From Polaromonas sp. JS666 (lineage in GTDB: Bacteria; Pseudomonadota; Gammaproteobacteria; Burkholderiales; Burkholderiaceae_C): a stretch of 64,000 nucleotides of DNA. Each line of letters starts with the position of its first letter. Positions within the stretch are counted from its first letter, which is position 1. The notes under the pieces were generated by a model. The model saw nothing but the letters and a program-made list of their open reading frames with translations, did no database searches and had not been told where the DNA came from. Where the stretch lies: positions 558,001 to 622,000 of the forward strand of contig NZ_FNHX01000001.1 in assembly GCF_900103405.1 (NCBI RefSeq). Reading direction: 5' to 3'. Made by a program: the position numbers and the translations under genes. This document shows, one piece after another, positions 54,843-64,000 of the stretch.

Positions 54843-54943
54843 ACGCGCCGCATCCGGTCCCAATACCCGCCGCGGCCCCGGGGCCGGGATGTAATAAGCT
54901 CACGTATCAGTTCGATAAATTCAAAATACCTGGAGACAAACCC

Positions 54944-55705
54944 ATGCGGGTCAAAGACAAGTCCATCATCGTCACCGGCTCCGGAGGCGGTATCGGTGAA
55001 GGCATCGCCCGGCGGCTGGCGGCCGAGGGCGCCAAGGTCATCGTCAACGACATCAACATCGCCCTGGGCGAAAAAGTCGTGGCCGCCATCACCAAGGCCG
55101 GCGGCACGGCCTCCTTCTTCGCGGCCGACGTGACGAAGTCCGCCGAGGTCAAGGCCCTGGTCGACGCCGCCGTGCAGCGCTACGGCCGGCTCGACGTGAT
55201 GGTCAGCAACGCCGGCTGGACGCACCGCAACCAGCCCGCGCTGGACGTCAGTGAAGAGGATTTCGACAAGTGCTACGCCATCAACGTCAAAAGCATTTAC
55301 CTGGCCACCCTCCACGCCACGCCGGTGTTCCGCCGCCTGGGGGGCGGCAGCTTCATCAACATCGCTTCCACGGCCGGCGTGCGCCCGCGCCCGGGCCTGA
55401 CCTGGTACAACGGCTCCAAGGGCGCCGTCATCACCACCTCCAAATCGCTGGCAGCCGAACTCGGTCCCGACAACATCCGCGTCAACTGCGTCAATCCGGT
55501 GTTCAACCCCGACACCGGACTTTCGGCCGAATTCGCCGGCGGCCCGCTGGACGAGGAGCGCAAGGCCCGTTTTCGCGCCAGCATCCCGCTGGGGCGCTTT
55601 TCGACCGCGCTGGATGTGGCTAATGCTGTCCTTTACCTGGCCAGCGATGAGGCGGATTTCATCAGCGGCATATGTCTTGAAGTAGATGGAGCCCGCTGCG
55701 TCTGA
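54944..55705 (+). CDS. Short-chain dehydrogenase/reductase (SDR), classical type
   Basis: A 253-residue NAD(P)-dependent oxidoreductase. TGSGGGIGEG (11-20) binds the cofactor, SNAGWT follows the fourth strand, and Ser142, Tyr155 and Lys159 (YNGSK) form the catalytic set. VNCVNPVFNPDTGL and ASDEADFISGICLEVDGARCV end the protein as in 3-oxoacyl-ACP reductase-like SDRs. The ATG has GGAG 11 nt upstream. The substrate is unknown; it may work with the aldehyde dehydrogenase encoded upstream. Confidence 0.92.
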   Translation: MRVKDKSIIVTGSGGGIGEGIARRLAAEGAKVIVNDINIALGEKVVAAITKAGGTASFFAADVTKSAEVKALVDAAVQRYGRLDVMVSNAGWTHRNQPALDVSEEDFDKCYAINVKSIYLATLHATPVFRRLGGGSFINIASTAGVRPRPGLTWYNGSKGAVITTSKSLAAELGPDNIRVNCVNPVFNPDTGLSAEFAGGPLDEERKARFRASIPLGRFSTALDVANAVLYLASDEADFISGICLEVDGARCV

Positions 55706-55809
55706 CCCCGGTGGTATCCCCGGGATGACGTGCATCCTTTGGGGATAAGGCCTCTTTTTAACGCCTTGGAAGGACCAATGGAGTAAATTCTCCCTTTGGG
55801 CCCCTCACG

Positions 55810-56937
55810 ATGACGACCGAAAAAATCATTCCGCTGGCAGATATCCGCTACGCAAGCCGCGTGCCGCACATCCCTGCCCGGGTCACGGCGCCCACGGGCC
55901 TCTTGAGCGACACGCGGGGCCGGCCGCTGCGGGACTTGCGCATCAGCGTGACCGACCGCTGCAATTTCCGCTGCAGCTACTGCATGCCGCGCGAGGTCTT
56001 CGACAAGGATTACGCCTTCCTGCCGCAAAGCTCGCTGCTGAGCTTTGAGGAAATCACCCGCCTGGCCAAGATCTTCGTGGCGCATGGGGTGGAAAAAATC
56101 CGGCTGACCGGTGGCGAACCACTGCTGCGCAAGCACCTGGAGGTGCTGGTTGAAATGCTGGCCAGGCTGCAGACGCCGCAGGGCAAGCCGCTGGACATCA
56201 CGCTGACCACCAACGCCTCGCTGCTCGCCAAAAAAGCCCAGTCGCTCAAGGACGCCGGCCTGCAACGCGTCACCGTGAGCCTGGACGCGCTGGACGACGC
56301 CACCTTCCGCCGCATGAACGACGTGGATTTCCCGGTCGCCGACGTGCTCAAGGGCATAGAAGCCGCGCAAAAAGTGGGCCTGGCGCCGCTCAAGGTCAAC
56401 ATGGTGGTCAAGCGCGGCACCAATGACGCGGAAATCCTGCCCATGGCCCGGCATTTCCGCCATACCGGCGCGGTGCTGCGCTTCATCGAATACATGGACG
56501 TAGGCGCCACCAACGGCTGGCGCATGGACGAGGTGCTGCCCTCGGCCCAGGTGGTGGAGCGCCTGAACGCTGAATTTCCGCTCACAGCCATCAACCCCAA
56601 CTACAGCGGCGAGACTGCCGAGCGCTGGCGCTATGCCGACGGCGCGGGCGAGATCGGCGTGATCAGCAGCGTGACCCAGGCTTTTTGCAGCGACTGCAAC
56701 CGGGCGCGCCTGTCCACCGAAGGCAAGCTCTTTCTCTGCCTGTTCGCCAGCCAGGGCCAGGATTTGCGTGCCCTGCTGCGCGGCGGTTATGCCGACGAGC
56801 AGATCGCGGCGGCCGTGGCTCATATCTGGCAGGGGCGCGATGACCGCTATTCTGAGCTGCGTGCCGCGCTGCCGGCCGACACCAGCATGCCCGACAGCCA
56901 GGCCAAACGCGTCGAGATGAGCTACATCGGTGGCTAG
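55810..56937 (+). CDS. moaA: GTP 3',8-cyclase MoaA (molybdenum cofactor biosynthesis)
   Basis: Radical SAM enzyme that starts Moco synthesis from GTP. The 375-residue protein has the N-terminal cluster motif [13 protein letters not shown] (Cys51, Cys55, Cys58), the [10 protein letters not shown] motif, VTVSLDAL, and the C-terminal GTP-site cluster [22 protein letters not shown] (Cys293, Cys296, Cys310). It ends SYIGG with the essential terminal Gly-Gly. The mobA ATG follows its stop by one base. No Moco-type RNA element was recognised in the 104 nt upstream. Confidence 0.97.
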   Translation: MTTEKIIPLADIRYASRVPHIPARVTAPTGLLSDTRGRPLRDLRISVTDRCNFRCSYCMPREVFDKDYAFLPQSSLLSFEEITRLAKIFVAHGVEKIRLTGGEPLLRKHLEVLVEMLARLQTPQGKPLDITLTTNASLLAKKAQSLKDAGLQRVTVSLDALDDATFRRMNDVDFPVADVLKGIEAAQKVGLAPLKVNMVVKRGTNDAEILPMARHFRHTGAVLRFIEYMDVGATNGWRMDEVLPSAQVVERLNAEFPLTAINPNYSGETAERWRYADGAGEIGVISSVTQAFCSDCNRARLSTEGKLFLCLFASQGQDLRALLRGGYADEQIAAAVAHIWQGRDDRYSELRAALPADTSMPDSQAKRVEMSYIGG

Positions 56938-56938
56938 C

Positions 56939-57586
56939 ATGACAAGCAACAGCCACAACACCTCGCTGCACGCCGAAGCCATCACCGGCCTGATCCTGGC
57001 CGGCGGGCGCGGTTCGCGCATGGGTGGCGTCGACAAGGGCCTGCAGAATTTCAACGGCGTGCCGCTGGCCCTGCACACGCTGATGCGGCTCTCGCCCCAG
57101 GTCGGCGAGGTCATGATCAATGCCAACCGCAACCTGGCCGCCTATGAGGCTTTCGGCGTGCCGGTCTGGCCCGACAGCACCGGCCTGGGCGAATTCGCCG
57201 GGCCGCTGGCGGGTTTCCTCACCGGCCTGGAGCGCTGTGAAACGCCCTACCTGCTCACCGTGCCCTGCGACACGCCGCTGTTCCCTGACGACCTGGTGGC
57301 GCGCCTGGCCGAAGCCTATGTGCGCGAAGGGGCCGACTTCGCCGTGGCCGCCGCGCCCGAGGAAGACGGCCAGCTCAGGCCGCAGCCGGTGTTTTGCCTG
57401 ATGGGCACCCACATGCTCGAAAGCCTGGTGCGCTTCACCCATGGCGGCGGCCGCAAGATAGACGCCTGGACAACGCAGCACAAAACCGTGTCCGTGCCCT
57501 TTGACCGGCCCGGCGACGACGCGCACGGTTTTTTCAACGCCAACACCCTGGCCGAGCTGCATCAGCTCGAATCGCGCCTGCCGTGA
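56939..57586 (+). CDS. mobA: Molybdenum cofactor guanylyltransferase MobA
   Basis: Adds GMP to molybdopterin to give MGD-type cofactor. The 215-residue nucleotidyltransferase has [53 protein letters not shown] and [16 protein letters not shown], all MobA blocks, and ends [14 protein letters not shown]. The ATG at 56939 is used; a GTG at 56930 would overlap moaA. It overlaps moeA by 4 nt (GTGA). Confidence 0.95.
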   Translation: MTSNSHNTSLHAEAITGLILAGGRGSRMGGVDKGLQNFNGVPLALHTLMRLSPQVGEVMINANRNLAAYEAFGVPVWPDSTGLGEFAGPLAGFLTGLERCETPYLLTVPCDTPLFPDDLVARLAEAYVREGADFAVAAAPEEDGQLRPQPVFCLMGTHMLESLVRFTHGGGRKIDAWTTQHKTVSVPFDRPGDDAHGFFNANTLAELHQLESRLP

Positions 57587-58887
57587 AGACGCTGGACCAG
57601 ATCGCGGCCGAACTGCAGGGCTACGACCCGCAAGCCCTGTCGGCCGGCCAGGTGCTGGATTTCCTCTCGCGCCTGGTGGCGCCGGTCCAGGACGCGATCA
57701 AGCTGCCGCTGTTTGAAGCCCTGGGCCGCGTGCTGGCCGAGGACGTGGTCTCGCCCTTTGACGTACCGCCCCATGACAACTCGGCCATGGACGGCTTTGC
57801 CTTTGACGGCAGCCAGCTGGCCGCCGGCACGGCGCTGGAACTGCGGGTCGCGGACGGCACGGCGCTGGCCGGCAAAGCCTGGCAAGGCAGCATGCAAACC
57901 GGCCAGTGCGTGAAGATCATGACAGGCGCCATCATGCCCGCCGGCCTGGACACCGTGGTGCCGCAGGAATTCGTCAAGCAGCACCCGGACGGCAGCATCA
58001 GCGTCCCGCCCGGCCTGCTGCGCGCCGGTGACAACCGCCGCCTGCGCGGTGAGGACCTGACGCAAGGGCTGCCGGCGCTGCGCAGGGGCGAGGTCCTCAC
58101 GCCGGCCCGGCTGGGCCTGGCGGCCTCCCTGGGCCTGCCCACCCTGCCCGTCTGGCGGCCATTGCGTGTGGCCTACTTTTCCACCGGCGATGAAATCCTC
58201 TCGCTCGGCGAAGCGCCGCGCGAAGGCGCGGTCTACGACAGCAGTCGCTACACCGTCTTCGGCATGCTGCGCCGGCTCGGCTGCGAAGTCATCGACATGG
58301 GCGTGGTGCGCGACGAGCCGGCCCTGCTCGAAGCCGCTTTCACCGAGGCCGCCGCACGGGCCGATGCCATCATCACCTCGGGTGGCGTCAGCGTGGGCGA
58401 GGCCGATTTCACCAAGGCCATGATGAAAAAACTCGGCGACGTCGCTTTCTGGCGCATCGCCATGCGGCCCGGCCGGCCCATGGCTGTGGGGCGTATACCC
58501 CCTGCCGCGCAGGGCAGAGCCAACAACCCCAACGGCGCGATCCTGTTCGGACTGCCCGGCAACCCGGTCGCCGTGATGGTGACCTTTCTGGCCTTTGTGC
58601 GCCCCGCGCTGCTGCAGATGATGGGCGCCGGCGCCGCGCAGCCGCCGCTGCTCAAGGCCCGCAGCCTGGAGCCCATGCGCAAAAAAGCCGGGCGCACCGA
58701 ATACCAGCGCGGCTGGGTTTCCACCGCGGCCGATGGTTCACTGCAGGTCAAGACCACAGGCAGCCAGGGCTCGGGCGTGCTGCGCTCCATGGCCGAGGCC
58801 AACGGCTTGATCGTGCTGCACCACGCGCAAGGCAATGTAGCCGTGGGCGATGAAGTCGATGTGCTGATGTTTGACGGCGCCCTGTAA
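57583..58887 (+). CDS. moeA: Molybdopterin molybdenumtransferase MoeA
   Basis: Inserts molybdate into adenylylated molybdopterin. The 434-residue protein has [87 protein letters not shown] and [25 protein letters not shown], which cover the four MoeA domains. The start is GTG at 57583, overlapping the mobA stop. It is third of moaA-mobA-moeA and converges on the Tgl-like gene. Confidence 0.96.
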   Translation: MKTLDQIAAELQGYDPQALSAGQVLDFLSRLVAPVQDAIKLPLFEALGRVLAEDVVSPFDVPPHDNSAMDGFAFDGSQLAAGTALELRVADGTALAGKAWQGSMQTGQCVKIMTGAIMPAGLDTVVPQEFVKQHPDGSISVPPGLLRAGDNRRLRGEDLTQGLPALRRGEVLTPARLGLAASLGLPTLPVWRPLRVAYFSTGDEILSLGEAPREGAVYDSSRYTVFGMLRRLGCEVIDMGVVRDEPALLEAAFTEAAARADAIITSGGVSVGEADFTKAMMKKLGDVAFWRIAMRPGRPMAVGRIPPAAQGRANNPNGAILFGLPGNPVAVMVTFLAFVRPALLQMMGAGAAQPPLLKARSLEPMRKKAGRTEYQRGWVSTAADGSLQVKTTGSQGSGVLRSMAEANGLIVLHHAQGNVAVGDEVDVLMFDGAL

Positions 58888-58915
58888 TCCATCAGACGCG
58901 CGGCGCCGACAGGGC

Positions 58916-60154
58916 CTAGTCGTTGCGAGGAACTGGTAGCGGGAGCAAGTCTTCGTAGCCGAAAAAATAGGGTACGACCCGAAAACCCATCAGCAAGCCG
59001 CCGTTTTCCGGCGCGGCGTTCAGGCGCTCATAGTCCTGCGCGGCCAGGGGCTGTATTTTTTCGGCATCGCGGTGCCGGCTGAAAACATCATGGCGCCACT
59101 GGTAGACCTCACTGAGTTTTTCCTGGTAGGAATAGTGGTGATCGTTGTCGTTGTAATAGTCGTCAAACCGGTTGCCTCCCAGGTAGATGGCGTTGGAACC
59201 CTCATACCCCGTTTTCTGGTTGGTGCGTACATCGGTGTTCAGGAAATACACCCAATCGCCCGGAACAAAGTTGCCGGGGGCAACATCGCCCACCATGCGC
59301 AAGACCTTGCCAGGCCGCTCAAGCTCCAGGGGATCAAAATCCACTTCGAAGCTCCACATGCGGCCGGGCTCCAGGTCCACCAGAGGCTCCCCATCGGCCA
59401 GCAAGCGCCGCTCCACGACGCGTGCCTTGCCGGCATCCCTTTTGACACGGCGAAAGTAATCCAGCGCCCCTTGCGCAAAGACCACTTTGGTCGCGGCGTA
59501 ACAGCCTATGTCGTACTTCCCCTGCTCAAAAAACATGTCATTCAGGGCTTTGTGCAAAGGGGTATGTAGCCTGGGCGTTCCATTGGCCCAGTAGCGGGCA
59601 TTCCATTTGGCGGGGCCGCCCTCGGGCCAGCCCCATTCCAGCACCTCGGCCCAGGCCACGGTGTTCTGGCGAATGCCGACATGGTCGGCCAGGGCCTGCA
59701 CATCGCAGGCCCTTCCCCTGAATTCGGTCAAGCGGCCCGGGTGCAGCAAGGCCAACAGGATCTCTTTTTGGGAGACTGTCCGGAGTTTGCGCATCTTGTT
59801 GTTTTTCACCGGCATCAGCAGCACCTCGTCCTTGATCGCCAGCTCAGTGCGTTGCGCCAGAAGCAGGGTGCTCACAGTCGTGCCCGACCCCAGCAGGGAA
59901 TAGGTCATGGCCCCCCGGGGCTTATCGACGGTCTCCTTCACCAGGCGGGCCGGAATGCCGAGCCGCTGGAGGTAATGAAACATGTTGGGGCTGAGCTGCT
60001 CCAGCTGGGATGGTGAGCAGAAGAAGCGCACACCATAGCTCCCGGCCTCCGGCGCCTCCTGGGCTTGCGCGAAAGCCGTATGGGCCGCCGCAAGCAGGAG
60101 CGCAATCAGGAAAGAAGCAGTTATACGGATCCGGCCCGTGAGGGTCGCGGTCAA
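58916..60154 (-). CDS. Exported protein resembling Bacillus protein-glutamine gamma-glutamyltransferase (Tgl)
   Basis: A 412-residue protein with a signal peptide (about 8-30, TASFLIALLLAAAHTAFAQA). The central part follows the layout of the spore-coat transglutaminase Tgl: a YW...P.KA..D stretch (residues 188-207), YDIGCYAATKVVFAQGALDYF with candidate nucleophile Cys218, then PGDWVYFLNTD (298-308), YEGSNAIYLGGNRF with Glu318, and His339/His340. In Tgl the residue before the nucleophile is Glu; here it is Gly. The start is TTG at 60154. It lies 57 nt behind an RND pump gene on the same strand and is probably cotranscribed. Cross-linking activity is inferred from resemblance by eye. Confidence 0.6.
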   Translation of the reverse strand: MTATLTGRIRITASFLIALLLAAAHTAFAQAQEAPEAGSYGVRFFCSPSQLEQLSPNMFHYLQRLGIPARLVKETVDKPRGAMTYSLLGSGTTVSTLLLAQRTELAIKDEVLLMPVKNNKMRKLRTVSQKEILLALLHPGRLTEFRGRACDVQALADHVGIRQNTVAWAEVLEWGWPEGGPAKWNARYWANGTPRLHTPLHKALNDMFFEQGKYDIGCYAATKVVFAQGALDYFRRVKRDAGKARVVERRLLADGEPLVDLEPGRMWSFEVDFDPLELERPGKVLRMVGDVAPGNFVPGDWVYFLNTDVRTNQKTGYEGSNAIYLGGNRFDDYYNDNDHHYSYQEKLSEVYQWRHDVFSRHRDAEKIQPLAAQDYERLNAAPENGGLLMGFRVVPYFFGYEDLLPLPVPRND

Positions 60155-60211
60155 AACAGCGGTCTCACCACCATGCCAGCAACCCGGCCTGGAATACGCG
60201 GCGCCTTCCGG

Positions 60212-63200
60212 TCATTTCGCCACGTACTCCGGATGTTCATGGTGAGCATCCGGCTCTTCTTTCGCGACCGCCTTGTTCGCGCCCGGAATGGCCTTGCGCG
60301 CAAACAGGGTGTACATGGTGGGCACCACAAACACAGTGAGCAAGGTGCCCAGGGACATGCCGCCGACGATGACCCAGCCGATCTGGATGCGGCTTTCGGC
60401 GCCCGCGCCCTTGGCCAGGGCCAGCGGCAAGGCGCCCAGCACCATGGCGCCGGTGGTCATCATGATGGGGCGCAGGCGCTGCGCCGACGCCTTGACCAGC
60501 GCGTCTATCATCTCCAGCCCCTGGCCGCGCAGCTGGTTGGTGAATTCGACGATCAGGATGCCGTGCTTGGTGATCAGGCCCACCAGCGTGATCAGGCCGA
60601 TCTGCGAATACACATTGAGCGAGCCGCCCGACCATTTGAGCGCGAGCAAGGCCCCGATCATGGACAGCGGCACCGAGAGCATGATGACCAGGGGGTCGAT
60701 AAAGCTCTCGAACTGCGCCGACAGCACCAGGAAAATAAACAGCAGCGCGAGCACAAAGACGATGGCCAGCGCGCCCTGGGAACTTCGGAACTCGCGCGAG
60801 GTGCCGTTGAGGTCGGTGCTGTAGCCGGTCTTGAGCACCTTGGCGGCGGTCTGGTCCATGAACTTGAGCGCCTCGCCCAGCGAATAGTCGCTGGCCAGGC
60901 TGGCCGTGATGGAGACCGAGCGGCGCTGGCCGAAGTGGTTGAGCTCCCGCGGCGAGACGCTTTCACGCACCTTGACCAGCGCCGACAGCGGGATCATGGC
61001 GTCGTTACGGCCGCGCACGTAAATGCGGTCTATGCTCTCGGGCGTGATGCGGCCGCTGGCCTCGGTCTGCACGATCACGTCGTACTGCTCGGCATCGCGC
61101 TTGTAGCGCGTCACATTGCGCCCGCCCAGCAGGGTCTCGATAGCCTTGGCGACCACCTGCACGCTCACGCCCAGGTCGGCCGCCTTGTCGCGCTCGACCT
61201 CGATGCGCAGCTCGGGCTTGTTCAGCCGCAGGTCCACGTCGGGCGAGACGATGCCGGGGTTTTTGGCGATCTCGTCCAGCATCTGGCGCACCACGGTGTT
61301 CAGGTTCTGGTAGCTGTCGGAGGTCTGGATCACAAAATTGAGCGGCCGTTCGCGAAAGCCCTGGCCCAGCGAAGGCGGCGTGATCGGAAAGGCGGTAACC
61401 CCCGGCAGTGCGTTGAATTTGGGCTGCAGCTCGCGCGCCATGTCCAGGGTGGAGCGCGAGCGCTTGTCCCAGTCGACCGTGCGGTAGACCACGCTGGCCT
61501 GGGCCACCGTGGGGTTGCCGACGTTGGCGAAAATCCGGTCGAACTCGGGGAAGGGCTCGCCCATCTTCTCGAGCGCCTTCGCATAGCGGTTGGTGTAGTC
61601 CAGCGTCGCGCCGTCCGGCGCATTGACGTTGGCCAGGATCACGCCGCGGTCCTCGATCGGCGAAAGCTCCTGCTTCATGCTCGGGAACACCAGCGCGATG
61701 GCCAGTGCGCTGAGCAGCATCACGCCGATGACGATCCAGCGCGCCTGCAACGCCATGCCCTTGAGCCGCTGGGCCAGCGAGGGCCGGCTGCCCTCTTCCA
61801 CCTCCGGCACATAGCGCGTGGTGACCACCCAGCGCAGCACCGCGCCGTAACGGTCGGAAATCGCGGTCAGGGCCCGCTCCATGTAGCGGTCAAAACGGTT
61901 GGGCTTGGGGTTGTGCTTGAGCAGCTGGGTGCACATCATGGGCGTCAACGTGAGCGCGACAAAGCCCGACACCACCACCGCGCCGGCCAGCGCCAGCGCG
62001 AACTCTACAAAAAGGCGGCCGGTGCGGCCCGGCGTGAAGGCCAGCGGCGCGTACACGGCCACCAGCGTGGCCGTCATGGTGACCACCGCAAAACCGATCT
62101 CGCGCGCGCCCTTGATGCCGGCCGAGAACGGGTCCATGCCCTCCTCGATGTGGCGGAAGATGTTCTCCAGCATCACGATGGCGTCGTCCACCACCAGGCC
62201 GATGGCCAGCACCAGCGCCAGCAGGGTCAGCGTGTTGATGGTGAAGCCCGCCAGGGCCATCATGGCGAAGGTGCCTATCAGGCTCACCGGAATGGTGACG
62301 ATGGGGATGATGGAGGCGCGCAGCGTGCGCAGGAACACAAAAATCACCAGGGCCACCAGCACGATGGCCTCGGCGATGGTGTGGTACACATTGTTGACCG
62401 AGCGGTCGATGAACACCGAGTTGTCGTTGGCGACGTCGATCAGCATGTCGGCCGGCAGGTCGGCCTTGAGCTTGGGAAAGACCTCCCGCACGCCCTTGGA
62501 CAGGTCCAGCGGGTTGGCCGTAGCCTGGCGGATGACGCCGACCGCCACCGCCGAGCGGCCGTTGAGCCTGACCGCCGTGCGTTCGTCGGCCGCGCCCTCC
62601 TCCACGCGCGCGACGTCGCGCACCTTGACGGAAAAGCCGTTGACGTTCTTGATGACGATCTCGCGGAACTGCGCGGGCCTGACCAGGTCGGTCTGCGAGG
62701 TCACGCTGAATTCGCGCTGCTGCGACTCGATGCGGCCGGCCGGCAGCTCCAGGTTGCTGCGGCTGATGGCGTCCTCCACGTCCTGCGTGGTCAGCTTGTA
62801 GGAGGCGAGCTTGTCGGTGTCCAGCCAGATGCGCATGGCGTACTTGCGCTCGCCGAAGATGCGCACGTCGGCCACGCCGGTCACGGTCTGCAGGCGCGGC
62901 TTGACAATGCGGTTGACCAGGTCGTTGATCTGCAGCGGCGTCAGCGAATCGCTGGAAAAAGCCACCTGGATGACCGGGAAGGCGTCGGCCTCGACTTTGG
63001 CAATCACCGGCTCTTCAATCGCCTGCGGCAGGCGGTTGCGCACGCGCGAGGTGCGGTCACGCACCTCGGCGGCGGCCGAATCGGCGTCTTTCTCAAGGCG
63101 AAAGCGCACGCTGATCTGCGCCTGGTCGGCCCGGCTGATGGAGGTGATCACGTCCACCGCGTCGATGCCGGCGATGGAGTCTTCCAGCGGCTTGGTGACC

Positions 63201-63385
63201 TGCGACTCGATCACCTCGGCCGACGCGCCGGCGTAGCGCACGCTGACGGTCACCACGGGTTCGTCGATCTTGGGGTACTCGCGCACGGCCAGGCGGTTGA
63301 AACTGACCGCCCCGATGAGCACGATCAGCAGGGACAGCACGGTGGCAAAGACCGGGCGGCGTATGGAGACTTCAGCGAGTTGCAT
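60212..63385 (-). CDS. RND family multidrug efflux transporter, inner-membrane permease (HAE1/AcrB type)
   Basis: A 1057-residue trimeric proton/drug antiporter. It starts MQLAEVSIRRPVFATVLSLLIVLIGAVSF and has twelve hydrophobic helices in two halves with large periplasmic loops after helices 1 and 7. The proton-relay pair is in LVLAIGLVVDDAIVMLENIFRHIEEG. PVSLIGTFAMMALAGFTINTLTLLALVL and GLITKHGILIVEFTNQLRGQG are typical. It lies 28 nt behind the adaptor gene; no outer-membrane channel gene is inside the window, and the next gene is Tgl-like instead. Substrates are unknown. Confidence 0.95.
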   Translation of the reverse strand: MQLAEVSIRRPVFATVLSLLIVLIGAVSFNRLAVREYPKIDEPVVTVSVRYAGASAEVIESQVTKPLEDSIAGIDAVDVITSISRADQAQISVRFRLEKDADSAAAEVRDRTSRVRNRLPQAIEEPVIAKVEADAFPVIQVAFSSDSLTPLQINDLVNRIVKPRLQTVTGVADVRIFGERKYAMRIWLDTDKLASYKLTTQDVEDAISRSNLELPAGRIESQQREFSVTSQTDLVRPAQFREIVIKNVNGFSVKVRDVARVEEGAADERTAVRLNGRSAVAVGVIRQATANPLDLSKGVREVFPKLKADLPADMLIDVANDNSVFIDRSVNNVYHTIAEAIVLVALVIFVFLRTLRASIIPIVTIPVSLIGTFAMMALAGFTINTLTLLALVLAIGLVVDDAIVMLENIFRHIEEGMDPFSAGIKGAREIGFAVVTMTATLVAVYAPLAFTPGRTGRLFVEFALALAGAVVVSGFVALTLTPMMCTQLLKHNPKPNRFDRYMERALTAISDRYGAVLRWVVTTRYVPEVEEGSRPSLAQRLKGMALQARWIVIGVMLLSALAIALVFPSMKQELSPIEDRGVILANVNAPDGATLDYTNRYAKALEKMGEPFPEFDRIFANVGNPTVAQASVVYRTVDWDKRSRSTLDMARELQPKFNALPGVTAFPITPPSLGQGFRERPLNFVIQTSDSYQNLNTVVRQMLDEIAKNPGIVSPDVDLRLNKPELRIEVERDKAADLGVSVQVVAKAIETLLGGRNVTRYKRDAEQYDVIVQTEASGRITPESIDRIYVRGRNDAMIPLSALVKVRESVSPRELNHFGQRRSVSITASLASDYSLGEALKFMDQTAAKVLKTGYSTDLNGTSREFRSSQGALAIVFVLALLFIFLVLSAQFESFIDPLVIMLSVPLSMIGALLALKWSGGSLNVYSQIGLITLVGLITKHGILIVEFTNQLRGQGLEMIDALVKASAQRLRPIMMTTGAMVLGALPLALAKGAGAESRIQIGWVIVGGMSLGTLLTVFVVPTMYTLFARKAIPGANKAVAKEEPDAHHEHPEYVAK

Positions 63386-63413
63386 GGGAATCTATGGAAA
63401 CCGGGCCGGCCGC

Positions 63414-64000
63414 TCAGGTGGGGTCGCGCGCCGGCGGGCCCGCGGGAATGCGCTCGGCCGGGCTCAGGCTGCGCACCGGCACCAGGCCCCGCGGGGCCTC
63501 GGACACAACGACGCCGCAGGGGTTGGGGCCGGACAGCGGCGCCTGGGCCGCGGGCTCCGCGGCAGCGGCTTTCACCGGGGCGGGTGCTGCGCTGGCGGCG
63601 GCAGGCGTAGCGGCCGCAGGGGCCGAAGCGCCCGCGACCGGAGCGGCGGCTTTTGCATTGCCCGCGCGGGCCGAAGCACCCGCTGCCAGGTCCACCACGG
63701 TGACCAGCGTGCCGTCGCGCTGCACGCGCTGCTGGCCGGCCGCGACCACGGTGTCGCCGGCCTCCAGGCCTTCAAGAATCTCGACCTTGCCCGGGCTGCG
63801 CAGGCCGACCTTGACCTCCACGCGCTTGGTCGTGCGGGTCTGCTCGTTCGGGCCTTCCAGCAGCTTGATGACGAACTGCCGTCCGCCCTGCGGAACAATG
63901 GCCTCCTCGGGCACCACACGGGCGTTTTCGCGCACACCGAAAACGGTGTTGACGCGGGCGAACATGCCGGGGCGCAGCTGCAGCTGGCGGTTGTCTATGC
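63414..64000 (-). CDS. RND efflux periplasmic adaptor subunit (C-terminal part)
   Basis: The 5' end lies beyond the right edge; about 195 codons are visible. The frame reads IDNRQLQLRPGMFARVNTVFG across the border, then ARVVPEEAIVPQGGRQFVIKLLE, VEVKVGLRSPGKVEILEGLEAGDTVVAAGQQRV, the beta-barrel and membrane-proximal domains of AcrA/HlyD-type adaptors. After that comes an atypical tail of about 90 residues, first Ala/Pro-rich (70-ish residues) and then LSGPNPCGVVVSEAPRG...RSLSPAERIPAGPPARDPT. It precedes the RND permease gene by 28 nt. Confidence 0.9.
   Translation of the reverse strand, partial: IDNRQLQLRPGMFARVNTVFGVRENARVVPEEAIVPQGGRQFVIKLLEGPNEQTRTTKRVEVKVGLRSPGKVEILEGLEAGDTVVAAGQQRVQRDGTLVTVVDLAAGASARAGNAKAAAPVAGASAPAAATPAAASAAPAPVKAAAAEPAAQAPLSGPNPCGVVVSEAPRGLVPVRSLSPAERIPAGPPARDPT

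Noticed and set aside
55706-55809. Possible molybdenum cofactor RNA motif upstream of moaA
   Set aside because: The gap is only 104 nt and no conserved Moco-motif blocks could be recognised.
60065-63610. Plus-strand open frame of 1181 codons opposite the RND permease
   Set aside because: Pure antisense of a clear RND gene; its product is a low-complexity His/Asp/Arg/Gln sequence without motifs.

Overview
The window reads as chromosomal DNA of a GC-rich (roughly two-thirds G+C) betaproteobacterium of the order Burkholderiales, most likely family Comamonadaceae (Polaromonas/Rhodoferax-like). This rests on gene order and protein character: cysI-DUF934-cysH-cysDN, ilvBHC followed by pssA-leuA, a sigma factor with DUF3619 and DUF3106 partners, aat-bpt, and family-typical intergenic repeats. 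The genus is inference. No insertion sequence, prophage, plasmid gene or CRISPR array was seen; apart from a small AT-richer patch at 21.8-23.9 kb it looks like ordinary core genome.

Layout. (1) 0-5.4 kb, minus strand: sulfonate/sulfate scavenging (sbp, ssuE, two tandem ssuA paralogues, ssuD, start of ssuC). (2) 5.6-9.9 kb: iron-protection protein YggX, tRNA modification enzyme MnmC, an unusual response regulator and a LivJ-type binding protein. (3) 10.1-17.8 kb, plus strand: assimilatory sulfate reduction (TauE-like permease, cysI, DUF934, cysH, cysD, cysN), then 7Fe ferredoxin and a ferredoxin-NADP reductase. (4) 17.9-21.7 kb: TPP riboswitch and cytX, facing thiM-thiE-thiD. (5) 21.9-24.0 kb: AT-richer methyltransferase/glycosyltransferase pair and tRNA-Asn. 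(6) 24.2-27.7 kb: aat-bpt (N-degron tagging), an IclR regulator, a PBP7-like endopeptidase. (7) 27.9-35.9 kb, minus strand: branched-chain amino acid synthesis (ilvB, ilvH, ilvC; then pssA, a leucine attenuator, and two different 2-isopropylmalate synthases). (8) 36.3-39.7 kb: ECF sigma factor, DUF3619, DUF3106, RDD protein, DgkA, LOG-family hydrolase. (9) 39.7-45.1 kb: PII protein, NAD synthetase, FemAB-like protein, outer-membrane barrel, and a pair of unknown genes, one a candidate PD-(D/E)XK nuclease. (10) 45.2-53.1 kb: WS/DGAT acyltransferase, alpha/beta hydrolase, soluble and membrane pyrophosphatases back to back, and a divergent FtsH-like AAA protease. (11) 53.4-58.9 kb: aldehyde dehydrogenase, SDR, moaA-mobA-moeA. 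(12) 58.9-64 kb, minus strand: RND adaptor and pump followed by a secreted protein resembling Bacillus spore-coat transglutaminase Tgl.

How the genes fit together. Sulfonate desulfonation (SsuDE) and sulfate reduction both deliver sulfite to CysI; two inverted repeats based on GAATAA upstream of sbp and tauE could be shared CysB-type operators. The ilv and leu genes are split by a strong terminator, and leuA is separately controlled by a leader peptide with four Leu codons (three of them CTA) and a terminator hairpin. Thiamine genes combine HMP uptake under a TPP riboswitch with thiazole/HMP salvage kinases.

The most unusual items are the Tgl-like protein behind an RND pump, the leucine attenuator inside the pssA-leuA interval, the wHTH plus PD-(D/E)XK candidate, and the FtsH-like protein with altered HEWGH and SRH motifs. 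All functional calls come from reading motifs and family resemblance by eye; no database search was run.
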